The translations under genes and the position numbers were made by a program. A stretch of DNA of 24,081 bases from Reticulomyxa filosa (lineage: Eukaryota > Foraminifera > Reticulomyxidae), in contig ASPP01018891.1 in the NCBI GenBank assembly GCA_000512085.1, positions 1 through 24,081 on the forward strand. The letters are read 5' to 3'. Each line of letters begins with the position of its first letter. Position 1 is the stretch's first letter. The notes below the pieces were generated by a model. The model did no database searches. It was not told the origin of the DNA and saw only the letters and a program-made list of their open reading frames with translations. This document shows positions 8,064 to 20,000 of the stretch, piece after piece.

Positions 8064-11000
8064 GTCATTGCCGGCGATACACAGCAAGTGTGCCAACGAA
8101 GAGGGCATTTCATAGCGAGATAAATCCACAAAGGCCAATACTTTGGCAATAACTGCATTCAAATATTGGAAGGCGCTGAAACGTAATCTCAACATTTCAA
8201 TGGGAGTTTCATCTTTCATTGCAAACAGCTCGCGCAAGCTCGGATCGCTTTGCACTTCTTCCGCCGACACGTGTCTCAAATACATTGGCTTCAGCTGTTG
8301 CAAAGAATAAAAGCCTAACTTCTCTGCGATCGTGGTGCAATATTTCATGAACAGTATATCAAACTGTGGATGCTGACTAATTTTGTTTTCTTGGAACGCG
8401 TATTGTTCGGTCAAAGCAATGTCAAAATTGCTATTGAATCGCTTGGTGCCGTAATGATCATAGCCGTTGGCAAATACCCAATCGAACACAAGTTTAGGAT
8501 TTACCTTGATCAACAACATAAGCACGTCATGTAACTGTTTCCTTGTCAACATTTCGGATGGGTCGTTGATGTCCAATTGTTCACATAGGGAGGATATCAG
8601 TTCTTGCATTTCCTCACTCGGCGAGATTTTCTTGGAAAAGTCCTCTCGCATCATTCCTTCACGCTTAGTTTTTTCTTCTTCTTCTTCTTCTTCTCCAAAT
8701 AGTATTTTATCAAACAACTCTGGCCAAGGATTTCGGAGCTGCTCTTTGGAGGCATTCTTGTCCGTGCCATCGACTTCCGAGCCTTTTTCGGCTATGGTCA
8801 AGAACAAATCTTTTAAGAATGCGTCTTTGGCAATATGCGAATCGGGCAATTCTGCAAACGGCACAACTTGCAATTCACTAATAATTGGCTCAATTACGTA
8901 GCGTTCGTCTTTTTTTTCAATGGCATGAGAGGAGGCGTTGGTGGTCGGCACACTCGAACTGCGAATTGGAGGCGACGAGATTTGCGGCAGTGGGGCCAGC
9001 ACCTCTTTTTCCAAAAACTCGGATTCCACTCCAGGAGGGGCCTTCACTTGCATTCCATTCATGGACAACAATGCCTGCGACACGTCGTTGCTGGCATTAG
9101 TGACCTCGACAATGGCGAATCGATGGGTTTTTTGCTTGTTGGGAGTTGTGGACGGAGGCATTTCTAAAACTCCGTAAAGTTCGAAAGCGGACAAGGCCAA
9201 CACAAAATTGCCGCTGGAATTTGGACCAGTGATAATAATTCGGAATTTATGGAAATATTTATGAGACTGGTCGTCTGGGATCTTCCATTGCTCCACTTGT
9301 CCGCCCTTTTTAAATGCCTCTTCGTTTCGGTGTTCGGATAAGATTTCCCATTTGCTATCGCTGTCGATATCATTGGCCTGATCATTCCTGCCACTCGAAT
9401 CTTTTCCCCACAGTGCGTAGCTACTTTCCTGACAACCTTCCAATCGCCAATAGCGCAAAGCGTCGCGATCGCTGTGCGAGTAATGTCGGAGTTTATAAAA
9501 CGAAGGACACACTCTTCGCTCTCCAAAATCAAAGACGATGAAGCTGTTGATTTCGGACTTGGTCATCCATCTCGCAGGTTTGCTTCCGTAAGAAGCATTG
9601 GGTGACTTGCTGCTCGGAGCCAAGTTTTTCACGCGAATGTTGATCAATTTGTCGTCCGATGGATTCTTCCACGGCCCGCCTTTTCCTCCGGTTCCCAGGA
9701 AATACATAATTCCTCTGTCGTCAAACTCTTTCGGGTTTGGTCCTGGATAAAATGATTTTTGGATATACTTTTGGTATCGGGTCACTGGTTTGCTGGCTTG
9801 TGGGTCCGTGCCTAAATGAATGTGTCCGATACATACGCGAGTATCCGATTCAATGCGAGTGACACATTGTCGGATGATATTTTTCACCTTGTCATCCGGG
9901 CCTGGAGGGACATTGTTTATTAAGAACCATTGCTTGCTTGGATCGCTTTCCGCCTTCAATGAGTTCCATGCCGCTTTAAATAGTGTCTCAATGACGATAT
10001 TTCTGGATACATTGATATTTCGGAAAAACTCGATTGCTGATGATAACGCCACCATTTGTTGAAGGACTTTGCCTGCGCTCATTCCTTTGGTATCGCGTTT
10101 GGCTTTGGCTTTGATCGGTGGACGACTCGAGCCACACAATCCACACTTATCTTCCTCAAATGGGTTTTTCAATGTACACACAGGGCAATCCCATTCTTTC
10201 GAGGCCGCGTCTTTGTCGTCCTCTTTGCCGTCGTCTTCTTCTTCGTCTCCTTCTTTGTCATCCGCTCCGCCAAACGAGACTTTCGAGACTTGTTTGCAAG
10301 AATGCGATCGCAATTTATCTGCTAACACCATCACGTCGATTAGCAATTGGAAGTAGGCTGTCACTTCGCTTACACTTTCGGTGTCAAACAAATCGTCGGT
10401 GTCGCGACTCAATTGTTTCAATTCTTCCAATCCTTGATCGATCAAGGCCTGCGTGTCTGCATTCATCAAGTCTTGCTTGTGCTTTCTGACGAGCGTGTCA
10501 ATGGTGGCAAGAATTTGGAATGTCAACGAAAGCAAAGCCTGTTTCAATGGAGATACTTGTAATTCCGCCAATTTCCAATGCGTGAATAGCAATTGGATCA
10601 TACGCACGCACAAGTGCACGCTGTGCAAATATTCCGAAGCCTCCACATAGCTCTTTATCACCACTGATTGCAGCAAAAAGCGAATCAGCCAAAAAGATAA
10701 TCCCAAGTCAGGATGAATGGGGAAAACCTCAAACTCTACCAATGGACACACTTCGGGATATGATAATTTCACCCAACACTCGTGGCTGGGCACGACCACT
10801 GGCAACAATACGTCCTTTGCCATTTGACCTGCAGAGTACGTTTTCACCAAAGACTGGCACGTTTCATCCGAATATATGGCAACGCTATGAGCTGTCGATT
10901 ATTCATTGATCACATTATGTTTTTTTTAATTTTTTATTTTTGTCATCAAAACAAAGAACATTAGATGATAGATATCACATAAACACATAAATACATAAAT

Positions 11001-14000
11001 GCATATATCTGTATATGTATTTATGTATTTATGCGTTTATATGTTTATATGTATATAGCACAGTCAACGCAACTGGAATATTGAGAGCTCGGTAGCTCTG
11101 ATGTTCGACTGAATACAATGACTAAGGCGCAAGCTCCGGGCACAGAGACAGCTCTGGAATACGCTCGAAGTTTGCTATCGCATTCACGCGAGTGTCGATA
11201 TAAGGTGTGATTGCGACAGAAGTTTGCGGCGATATTTAGACGAAAGTCCAGTTTCTGCATCCATTCGGTGGCCAAATCGATTTCATTCAGTCCTTCGTTT
11301 TGCGCATATTGTTGCAAATTATAATGCAATTGTTCAATGTTTTCTTCATATTCCGACAAAGGCTCTCCCAATCGATTCAACTCTCGCAAATGAATGGCTT
11401 GCTTTAATGCGGACAAAACAAAGTCGATTGGATCTTGACTCACAGGCAACGAAGATAAAGCAGTGATGGCGGCTGCGTCATTGTCTCGGTGAATTTGGGT
11501 TGAGCCTTTTCTCTTCAAAGTGCGCTTTTGCTGTAACTCCAACATGTTTTTCAAACGGGGCAATGGATTTTCAGGTTGGCAACACAATGTAAATAATGCC
11601 CTTTGCAATGCAAGCAAGACAGCTTTTTCTTCAGTCTCAATCAATGCTTGCAAGCACTCGTGACGACTTAAATATCTCTCCAACCATCCACTGAATTTGC
11701 TCATATAATAAAAGGGTCGAACACTGCGTAGCACTCGCGATTCAAACCAGTATGCGTTTGTATTGCATTCCAACTCGTTGTAGAATTGAACCAAAACACA
11801 CTCTGAGTCTTTGTCCGTGGATCGCACTCGTCCAACTTGGCCGATGAACTTTTGTATCTGCGATGCATGCGTCAGTGACGATGTCAAGGCGTACGGGGTT
11901 ACGTACACGTGTTGTCCTGGTTGAACGTCGTCGTGCATCAACGTTGTCCAATCACGGTCCGTGTCTGGGAACGTCACTCCTTCGGGCACTCGGTTGTCAC
12001 ACAACACCCAAGCCACTTGGAACGAGGTCATTTCATCGCCGCTTTGTAAGGGCTTTCGGAATTGCATGGTGTAATCCGCTACTTCAAAAGGCTGGAAATA
12101 TCTTCGCAAATGGTCTTGCAATCTCGGCACAATGTGCTTATCGTAGTAACGCAACAAATTGTTTTTATTGTCGCCACTGTCGAGTTTGTCGTATTGATAC
12201 AGCGACTGTGAATATACCCATTTCATTTGCGACGCTTGCTCCGGTGTAATGGGACTGTCCATGTCTTGATTACGCAACGTTTGCATTGGAGCCAATGGGG
12301 TCTGCACAAAACATGGCAACATCAGATTTTCAATTTCCCACAAACGATCACGTAAAAGCAATGCTTGTGACATTGCATCTTCCACGTCCGAACTGGACAA
12401 TTGACTGCGACGGACATTATTTTGTAATGCGTTTTCCAATAGCAAATGCAGTGCCTTGTCCATAAGAACGGAGCTCAAAGCACTTCGCTGCGACGACCAT
12501 AGCAAGGATTCGACAACACCCATCGCACGATAGCGCAACTCACTCAGTATCAAAGATACTTCCTGTTCATTGGTTGTCGTTGTCCTCCTTCTTAGCTCCT
12601 CCGTCGCTGATGAAATCAATGAGGATCGACTCTTCTTTTTCACAACAATGGGTCCTTCTGCTTTCTTTTCATCTTTTTCCTCTTTCGTTTCTTCGTCACT
12701 ATTTTCCCCCCCACAAATTAAAAACATTTTTTTTTTTTTTACTAAAAAAAGATAAGGGATTGATTTTCACATACGCGTGTGACGTGTCCGCTGGTAAGGT
12801 GCTAGAAAATGCCAACATTGGCAAAGGTTTTGACGTTTTTCGAACAAAGTGTAACAGGTTCGCCCATGATTTCTCGGACGAAGACAATGACGCGGTTGAA
12901 ACGTCACAGCGAACAATATCCATTAGTGTGTCAAAGATTTCTGGGTTTTCACTCAAAAGGCCAAAGATAGGCAAAAATTCACTGACAGGTGTGACGTTTT
13001 TGGCACTGATGCGGATGGTGCTTGTTGCATTGCATAGCACATCTCGCTTTTTTTGGAAGACCACATGCAATCGATCATGGAAAGTTGGTGCTTGTACCAC
13101 AATTGCTGTCTCCGTCGAGCTGTTTTTGCCGCTTCCTGTTTCGACGCGTACAAAGCCACCACAGCGCAAGGGTTCTCGAAATCCGCCTAACACGCATAAT
13201 GCACCAGTAAATCCTGTCAAATCGTCTTTGCCATTTACAACCTGTGCCAATTGGGAAATGTGTTATCAAAACAAGTCTATACAAAGCAAAAAAGCACACA
13301 CACATATATAAATGTAAACACAACTTGAAGTGTCTGGACCAAAATATTTTGTGTGATTTGTTGCCAGTTGGATCGAAAAGTGCCCAACAAAGTGCTGACT
13401 ATCGACGTCTGACTCAGGGCCGATATAATACTTGCACTTCGAGTCAAAGTCGGTTGCGAGGGGAAACCAGCTCCGTCGTCCACAGGTGTCGTAACATCAT
13501 TGCCAGATACAGCGTTGTTGTTGGCATTGTTATTGTTATATTGCTGCATATTGGACGCGGAAAACGACCTCTTGGAAAGGCCTCCACTGGTGTTGTCATT
13601 GGATGTCGTGGTTTCCTCTTGGCATTGCAGCAGCCATCGCAAGAGTGCAACAATTTCACTGACAACGCTTCGAGCAACATTGGCGCTGAAAATAAGTTGG
13701 GTTTGATTATTCAGCGAATGCTTGGCGCATTTGACATTGGGCTCTTCTCCGTCCATGCTCAAGGAGAGGACGTAGGAGCGCGGCACAATACTCACGGCAA
13801 TTCCCAATCGCGAAAATTCATGTGCCAATTTGCAGCACTTTTGGAAGTCTCCTTGCGGCAGCAGAATGTAATAGCCTTGCTGTTCAATCATTTCGCTGAT
13901 GCTCATAGCCGTCAGACGTGCACGTAGGATGTGACTCAAGCGGGATTCGTCTCCAATCAAAGGAGCATATCCTTTCGGAATAGGATAGTAGAAATGATTG

Positions 14001-17000
14001 ACGTCGCAAATGAATGTGCATTTTTCATTTTTTTGCAGTGTAAACGAAGGAAACAGCCCATCTTTGCATCGAACATTGGTGAATGCGACTCCAAGTCTTT
14101 TCCGTTCAAATAAAACTTCATTTCCTTACGATAACAGTCCAACGCACATCCGATGACATCGCCTTGTTGCCATTTGGCGGTTGTCCAAGGCTCTTCTTTG
14201 CGATGCCATTTGCGACGACGGAAGCCGTCGTAGGCCCAGGAATAAGCGTCGTCGCCGGTGCCCTGTCCGTCTTGTGTGAGATCCATGTTTGGAGTGGCCC
14301 AGCCGATTTGCTTCAGGCCTTGCGTGTCCAAATATACTTCGTAGTACCAGCGTCCTGCACAAAATCCGTAATTGCAAACTGCCGTGGCAAAGCCGTTTCG
14401 GCATTCCAAGCTCCAGCCTCGTTCGGTTTTCGATACGTTCATGCGATCTTTGATTAATCGGATTACGTGTTTGTTATCTACTGCAGCCGCTTCATTAAAC
14501 AAAGGATGAGGTTTTTGAATCGCTACTGTCTTTTCGTCGATTTCTTGACTTTGTGAAGCGACTGTCGTTGTCATTGTCGTTGTCGTTGTCATTGTCGTTG
14601 TCGTTGTCGGGACCTTTTCTTGTAACAAAAGTTTTTCCGGGCTTGGCACAGACTCATTCTCCGCGCTTGCGTTTTTCTCTTCCTTTTTATCCTCGGTCGT
14701 TGTCTGCTTCGTCGGTTCGTCTACGTTCTTTTCCTCCATCTTTTTCTCTTCCACTGCTTGAGATGTCGTTGCACTGGTCACAGATGCATCTGGAACAACA
14801 ACACTTGTCTGAACTTGTTGGGGAGCTGTTTCGTTGCCTTTTGTTCCGCGTTTTCTGGTGCTGCAGTGGCTGTTGTACTTGAGCTTGTAGTAGTAGCAGT
14901 CGTAGTTGTAGTCGTTGTCATTGTCGTTGTTGTTGTTGTAGTTGTAGCGGGCGTATTATCCGTTGTCGTTGTTGTTGGTTTTGGTGCTTCGAGACTAGCC
15001 AACTCTTTTTCTATGGCTTCCTTGATCTCTTTTTCAATTTGCGCAACTTTGAGTTCGGCGGCGGCCTTCTTTTCGTCCTTCTTTTTCTTCCTTTCTGCGT
15101 CTTTTTGTTGCTTTCGCGCCTTTGCAACGGCTTCAGCCGATTTCCAATCGACGATAAATTGTCTTCGCAAATGGTAAGCTCTCTGATTTTTTTCCGACCA
15201 CTCTTTTTTATTGAGTTTGTTGTTTCTTGCTAACTTTTTCATTTGTCTTTGGTCTCGAATTTCGTGGCGTTTATTTCGTTCTTGCAATATCTTTTGCTTC
15301 TCTGCCTCTTGAACTTTTTTCTGTTGACGCAATTCGGTTTGGTATTGCAACAAAATACGAGTGCGCACTTCTTTGCGAATTTCTTCTTTCTTCTCTTCGA
15401 TCGTTTTTTCCTTTGGCGCCGCTGCTTTCAATTCCTCCGAGCGTTTTTGCAATAACGCCTCAAAGAAGTTGCGAGTTTGTGGTTTGTCTGTTGTCGATGC
15501 TCCAGGTTTACTGGACGACTTTGTCAATGACCCTTGAGGTTCGTCTGGTGCCTTTGTTATCTCTGTCGAGCTTTGTGTCAGGGGCTGCACTTGCGCTGTA
15601 CTAGTTTGTGTATTGCTTTGTGTGTTGCTTTGTGTGTTAGTTTGTGTTGCAGTCTGAGCAGGCACCACTTGTGGTTCCGCTGCAGGTTGAGATTGCGTGG
15701 ATGGCTGTGACTGGGATTGAGTTTCTGGTTGTGCTTGAGGTTGAACTGCTGGTTGTGATTGAGATTGAGCTGCTGGCTGTGGTTCCACTGCTGTTTGCGG
15801 CTGTGACTGTGACTGTGGTTGTGGTTGTGATTGTGATTGTGGTGGCTCTTGTGGTTGAGTGGATGCACCCGTTTGTGGTGATGAATTCGAACCAATTTCT
15901 ACGGTATTGTTTGCAAGAGTCGGTTCATCGCCGCTTGGTGGTTTGTGTTCAGTGACACTCGACTCTAATGATGGTTGGACTTGCGGTTGCTTTTGCGTGG
16001 TTTCCAACGACGAGTTGTTGTTTACAGTCTTGTCTACGTCTTGCACAGCACTCGAAGACGGATTGGATGAAAGTGGCTCGTCTGGTGCACGGACTTCCAA
16101 TTTTTTCTCTTCGTCTTTTTCATCCTTTTGTTCTTTTTGGTCATCTGACTCGGGTTGCTTTGCCTCGACACTGACCGCGCTGACTGTCACCACAGTATCT
16201 AACGAAGCTGTGTTTGGATCCGCTTGAATGTTCAAAGACACTTGTGAGGACAATTCTGTTGGTGCTTGTGCTTGTGGCTGTTCGGCTTGTGCTAATGGGA
16301 CAACTCGTACTTCTGCTTGTATGTCTGTGGATACGATGATATTTGCATTATCAATTACATTGGCATTGGCATTGGTATTAGCATTGGCACTGGCATTGGC
16401 ATTGGCATTGGCATCAGCATCAGCATTAGCACTTGCATTAGCATTAGCATTAGCGCTTGCATTAGCATTAGCATTAGCGCTTGCATTAGCATTAGCATCA
16501 GCATTTGCATTTGCATTTGCAGCTGTACTTGCATTTGCACCTGTATTGTTTGCCGCGTTCTCAGCAGCCAAGGACGCTTGAATGGCGGCCTCAAGCAAAG
16601 CCTCTTCGGACATTCCTTGAGGCTCGAGTTGAGTGCGTCGGAAAAACTCTTGCGATTTCAATTTGGAATAGCTGCAGGCTTCACAGTTTTCTTCTTCATT
16701 TGGATTGGGCGTTCCGCAGATGGCACACATCCATTCTGACGAGGCTTCCTCCGAGGATCGGAATCCTCCCAATCGTTGCGCTTGGGCTCTACGCACACCA
16801 CATGCGGCGCACGCTCGGGACCCGGCGGGATTCATGAACGTGCATATGGGACAGCCCCATGGGTCAAAGTTGGCTGCCTCTTGTCGTGGCGGTCGACCAC
16901 GTTTACCAACATTTTGTTCGTGTTGAGGTTCTTCTTCAGGTTCATCCGCGGGTGCGTTACTGTTTTTCATTGTCACGTCGACTTCATTTTTGGGTGCACC

Positions 17001-20000
17001 ATCCTGCGTATCGCGGTTGTCGCGCCTGAGTTTTCTGGCATGTTGGGTAGAATTGGCATCGAGGTTAATGATGGCGAGTTGGACTCACTCGACTGTTTCC
17101 TTTTGTCTGCATTTTGGCTTGCGTCTGTCAATGTTATCTCATTGTCTGTTTGAGTGCTCACCTTTTGTGGCGATGATTGTTGTTGCTGTTGCTGTTGTTG
17201 CTGCTGTTGCTGTTGCTGCTGTTGCTGTTGTTGTTGCTGTTGTTGTTGTTGTTGCTGCAATGGCTGTTGTGGTTGCTGTGGTGATTGTTGTTGTAATTGC
17301 TGTGGTGATTGTTGTGATTGTTGTGATTGTTGTTGTTGTTGTTGTTGGCCTTGATTCACAACTGGAGGGAGATCTGAAGCAATAATGCCCTTTGGCTCGC
17401 TGCCAAAGGATCCAAACTCTTGAGGTGCCTTTGAAACAGAACCAAAGTACTTTACAGGCTTCTCCGTTGTCGCGTTGTCACTTTTTGGTTTTTCTTCAGT
17501 CAACAGATGAGGATTGAAGATCGAATCGGGGTTCGTTTGCGCGGCGGTATTGGTCTGTCCAAACGCAAACAGTCCATTGGGAGCACCCGTGGCATTATAT
17601 CCCGTGTTCCCCCACATGGATCCGCCGAACGTGTTGTTACCCCAATCGCCCCAGTGGTTGTTGTAATGTCCTCCGGCATCATAGTAATGATTGTGAAATG
17701 GCTTGGCGTCGCCCAAAGGTTGTGACCCACTGTTTTCTCTTTTATCGCTATGCATGTGGAAATATCCGGTAGGCACCTGGTCTTCCTTTTTCTGCAACTC
17801 CCCATGTTCCAATAGCATTTCTAAAGGATCTAGTGGAACAGGCACTCCCGGCACCGGTTCTTCGTTGTCAGTGTCGTCATCTGTCCACTCTTCCTCATCG
17901 CTGTCACAAAAGTACATGGCACCTTCTTGCTCTTCTGGCAATAGGAATTCAAATTCGGGTGATAATAATACCTCTTTCCACGTTTTGCTGCTCTCTTGTC
18001 CTTGTGCGACCACGCAAAACTGTCGAGCAGGCAGGTTTCGCGTGCTTGTGGTGGCTGCGGACTGCAATAGCAAACTACTGCGACGTTTGGACGCGCGCGT
18101 GCCTGACACAGATACACGTCTCGACTTTCCTGGATTTGTTTGGTCTTCTTTTTTGTGTTCATTTGCCTCTTTTACTTCATTCATCTCTTTGGCTTCTTTG
18201 GCCTCATTGTCCGTCTTTTCACTTGTAATTGCTTGCGTTGGCTTTTCTTGGATAACTTGAGGAATAGTGTCCGCTTCGACCAAACCAACTGAAGATACTC
18301 TTCGGAATGCCGCTTGTGCAAACTGAGACACGACCACGTTGGACGCAGCTTCTTCCTTCGACAATGTCTCTGCTTTGCGGTGGATGATTTCCCCAATCAG
18401 CTCGATCCACTTCTTCACAATCAAAGATGGATTAACTAACTTGTTCTTTGACAATACCGGTATGCTCATCGTCGATGGCTCGATCCATGTCACTAGACGA
18501 CGGGCAAGCTTCATCGCCAATTGGAACGTGTCCAAGGTGAATATCTCCCAGTTAAAAATAACATGCGACACTAATGGGAACAGTACCTGCTTCTCTTCCG
18601 TTGTCATATTGCCATGTCCAAATGTCACAAACAATGACAATATATTGCGAACCGAGTGATTGCATTTCGCAAACACCATTTGTTCTGCCAAGGAATTTCG
18701 AGCACTTCAAATTGCACATACACACATACACATGAAACACAAAGAGACAAACAAAAGGAGTTTTCCTTCATTGGATGGCCAGGGACATCTTTACATAAAT
18801 GAATAAATAAATAAATATATAATCATACCTGGACATATTGTCCAAAGTGGTTTTCAATAAATTCAACAATGAGCGCGCAATGAAACGATGATTTTTGTCG
18901 ATACGAGTTTTGGTGAGTGCGTTGCTCGTTTGTCTTTGCAAGTTTGGACTTGGTGTCTGTCGCAAACAAGCCACAAGATATGTTACATACAATGTTTCGA
19001 CAAACACACAAAAAAGATACTTTTACATGATCAGTCGGACTCCATGTTAGACATTGATAACATAGCAATTTTAGTGCAGCCCATTGTGTGGCAAAAAATA
19101 ATTGCAGCATCACAGGATCTAAACAAAGCAGAGAAGATAAATATTTGCACACATATCACAACAAACAAATTAAAAAAAAAAAAAATGATGAAAAAGAAAA
19201 GACAAAAGGACAGTAGATAGTACCAATTTTTCGTGCTTTGTCAGAAGGGAGTGTGGTTTTGAATAGATTCAAGTTGGAGGCGAAAGGCGTAATTTGGAAA
19301 CGGGTCACTCTGCCTCTCGGAGGGAAACGATAATGTCTTCGTCTGCCAAAACGACTGGAGGCCAATGGATTGACACGTCCGCGGGCTGACATGGCTCGAT
19401 TTTTGGGATCGACGCCGTATTCTTGTTCAAATTTTTGTTGTTTCAATTGTTGCTGTTGCAGATACATTTGCTCGACGTATGCTTCCTCTTTCACCCAAGG
19501 CGGCAAGTTTGGATCGTTAAACACATTTTGTAGAGCCTGGTCGTTTTCGTCTGTTTCTTCCACTTGTTCCTCTTCGACATCTTGGCCCACAATCACGCTG
19601 ATGATCATTTCTTCCAATTTGCCCGTTACTGCTAACTGACGAGCAGCGCCAATTGCCATTGTGTCCAAATCCAAAGTGGCTGGATCAACTCCATTTTCCA
19701 ATGCTTCCTCCGCAAACATTTCTCGCAAATTTAAGATTGCTTGGCGAGTATAGAATTCTCTGTTTTCCTCCAAAAATCTTTCTGGATTGCTTTTTTTTAA
19801 AAAAAAAAAAAAAATAATAAGCCAATTAAAAAAAAAATTTTTTTTTTTTTTTAAAAATACCTGTTAAATGCTTCCAAAATTTTTTTTCTCTCTTCACTCA
19901 TTGGTTCTTTGGGTTGTTGTTCGTTGCTTTCTGGCTCTTCCATCTTTGATTTTTTCTTCTGTTTTTTGTGATGCTTTTTGTGTTTTTTCTTTTTCTTTTC

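Noticed and set aside
12570-13311. Plus-strand 245-codon ORF
   Set aside because: It runs antisense to HECT exons 7 and 8, across an intron, and has no recognisable domain.
16350-16550. Regular repeats that could suggest a CRISPR-like array
   Set aside because: The unit is 6-24 bp with no unique spacers and it is in-frame coding sequence in a eukaryote.
16228-16739. Plus-strand ORFs rich in Ala/Leu or Ile/Ser
   Set aside because: They are other-frame readings of the Asn-Ala hexamer repeat in the HECT gene.
17004-17161. 158-nt intron in exon 6 of the HECT gene with AG|GTGAGC donor
   Set aside because: It is in phase, but its base composition and encoded residues look like the flanking protein, unlike the AT-rich true introns; a missing A is simpler.
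17154-17354. Plus-strand ORF of almost pure cysteine
   Set aside because: It is the shadow of the poly-Gln repeat of the HECT gene read on the other strand; no independent start context or homology.
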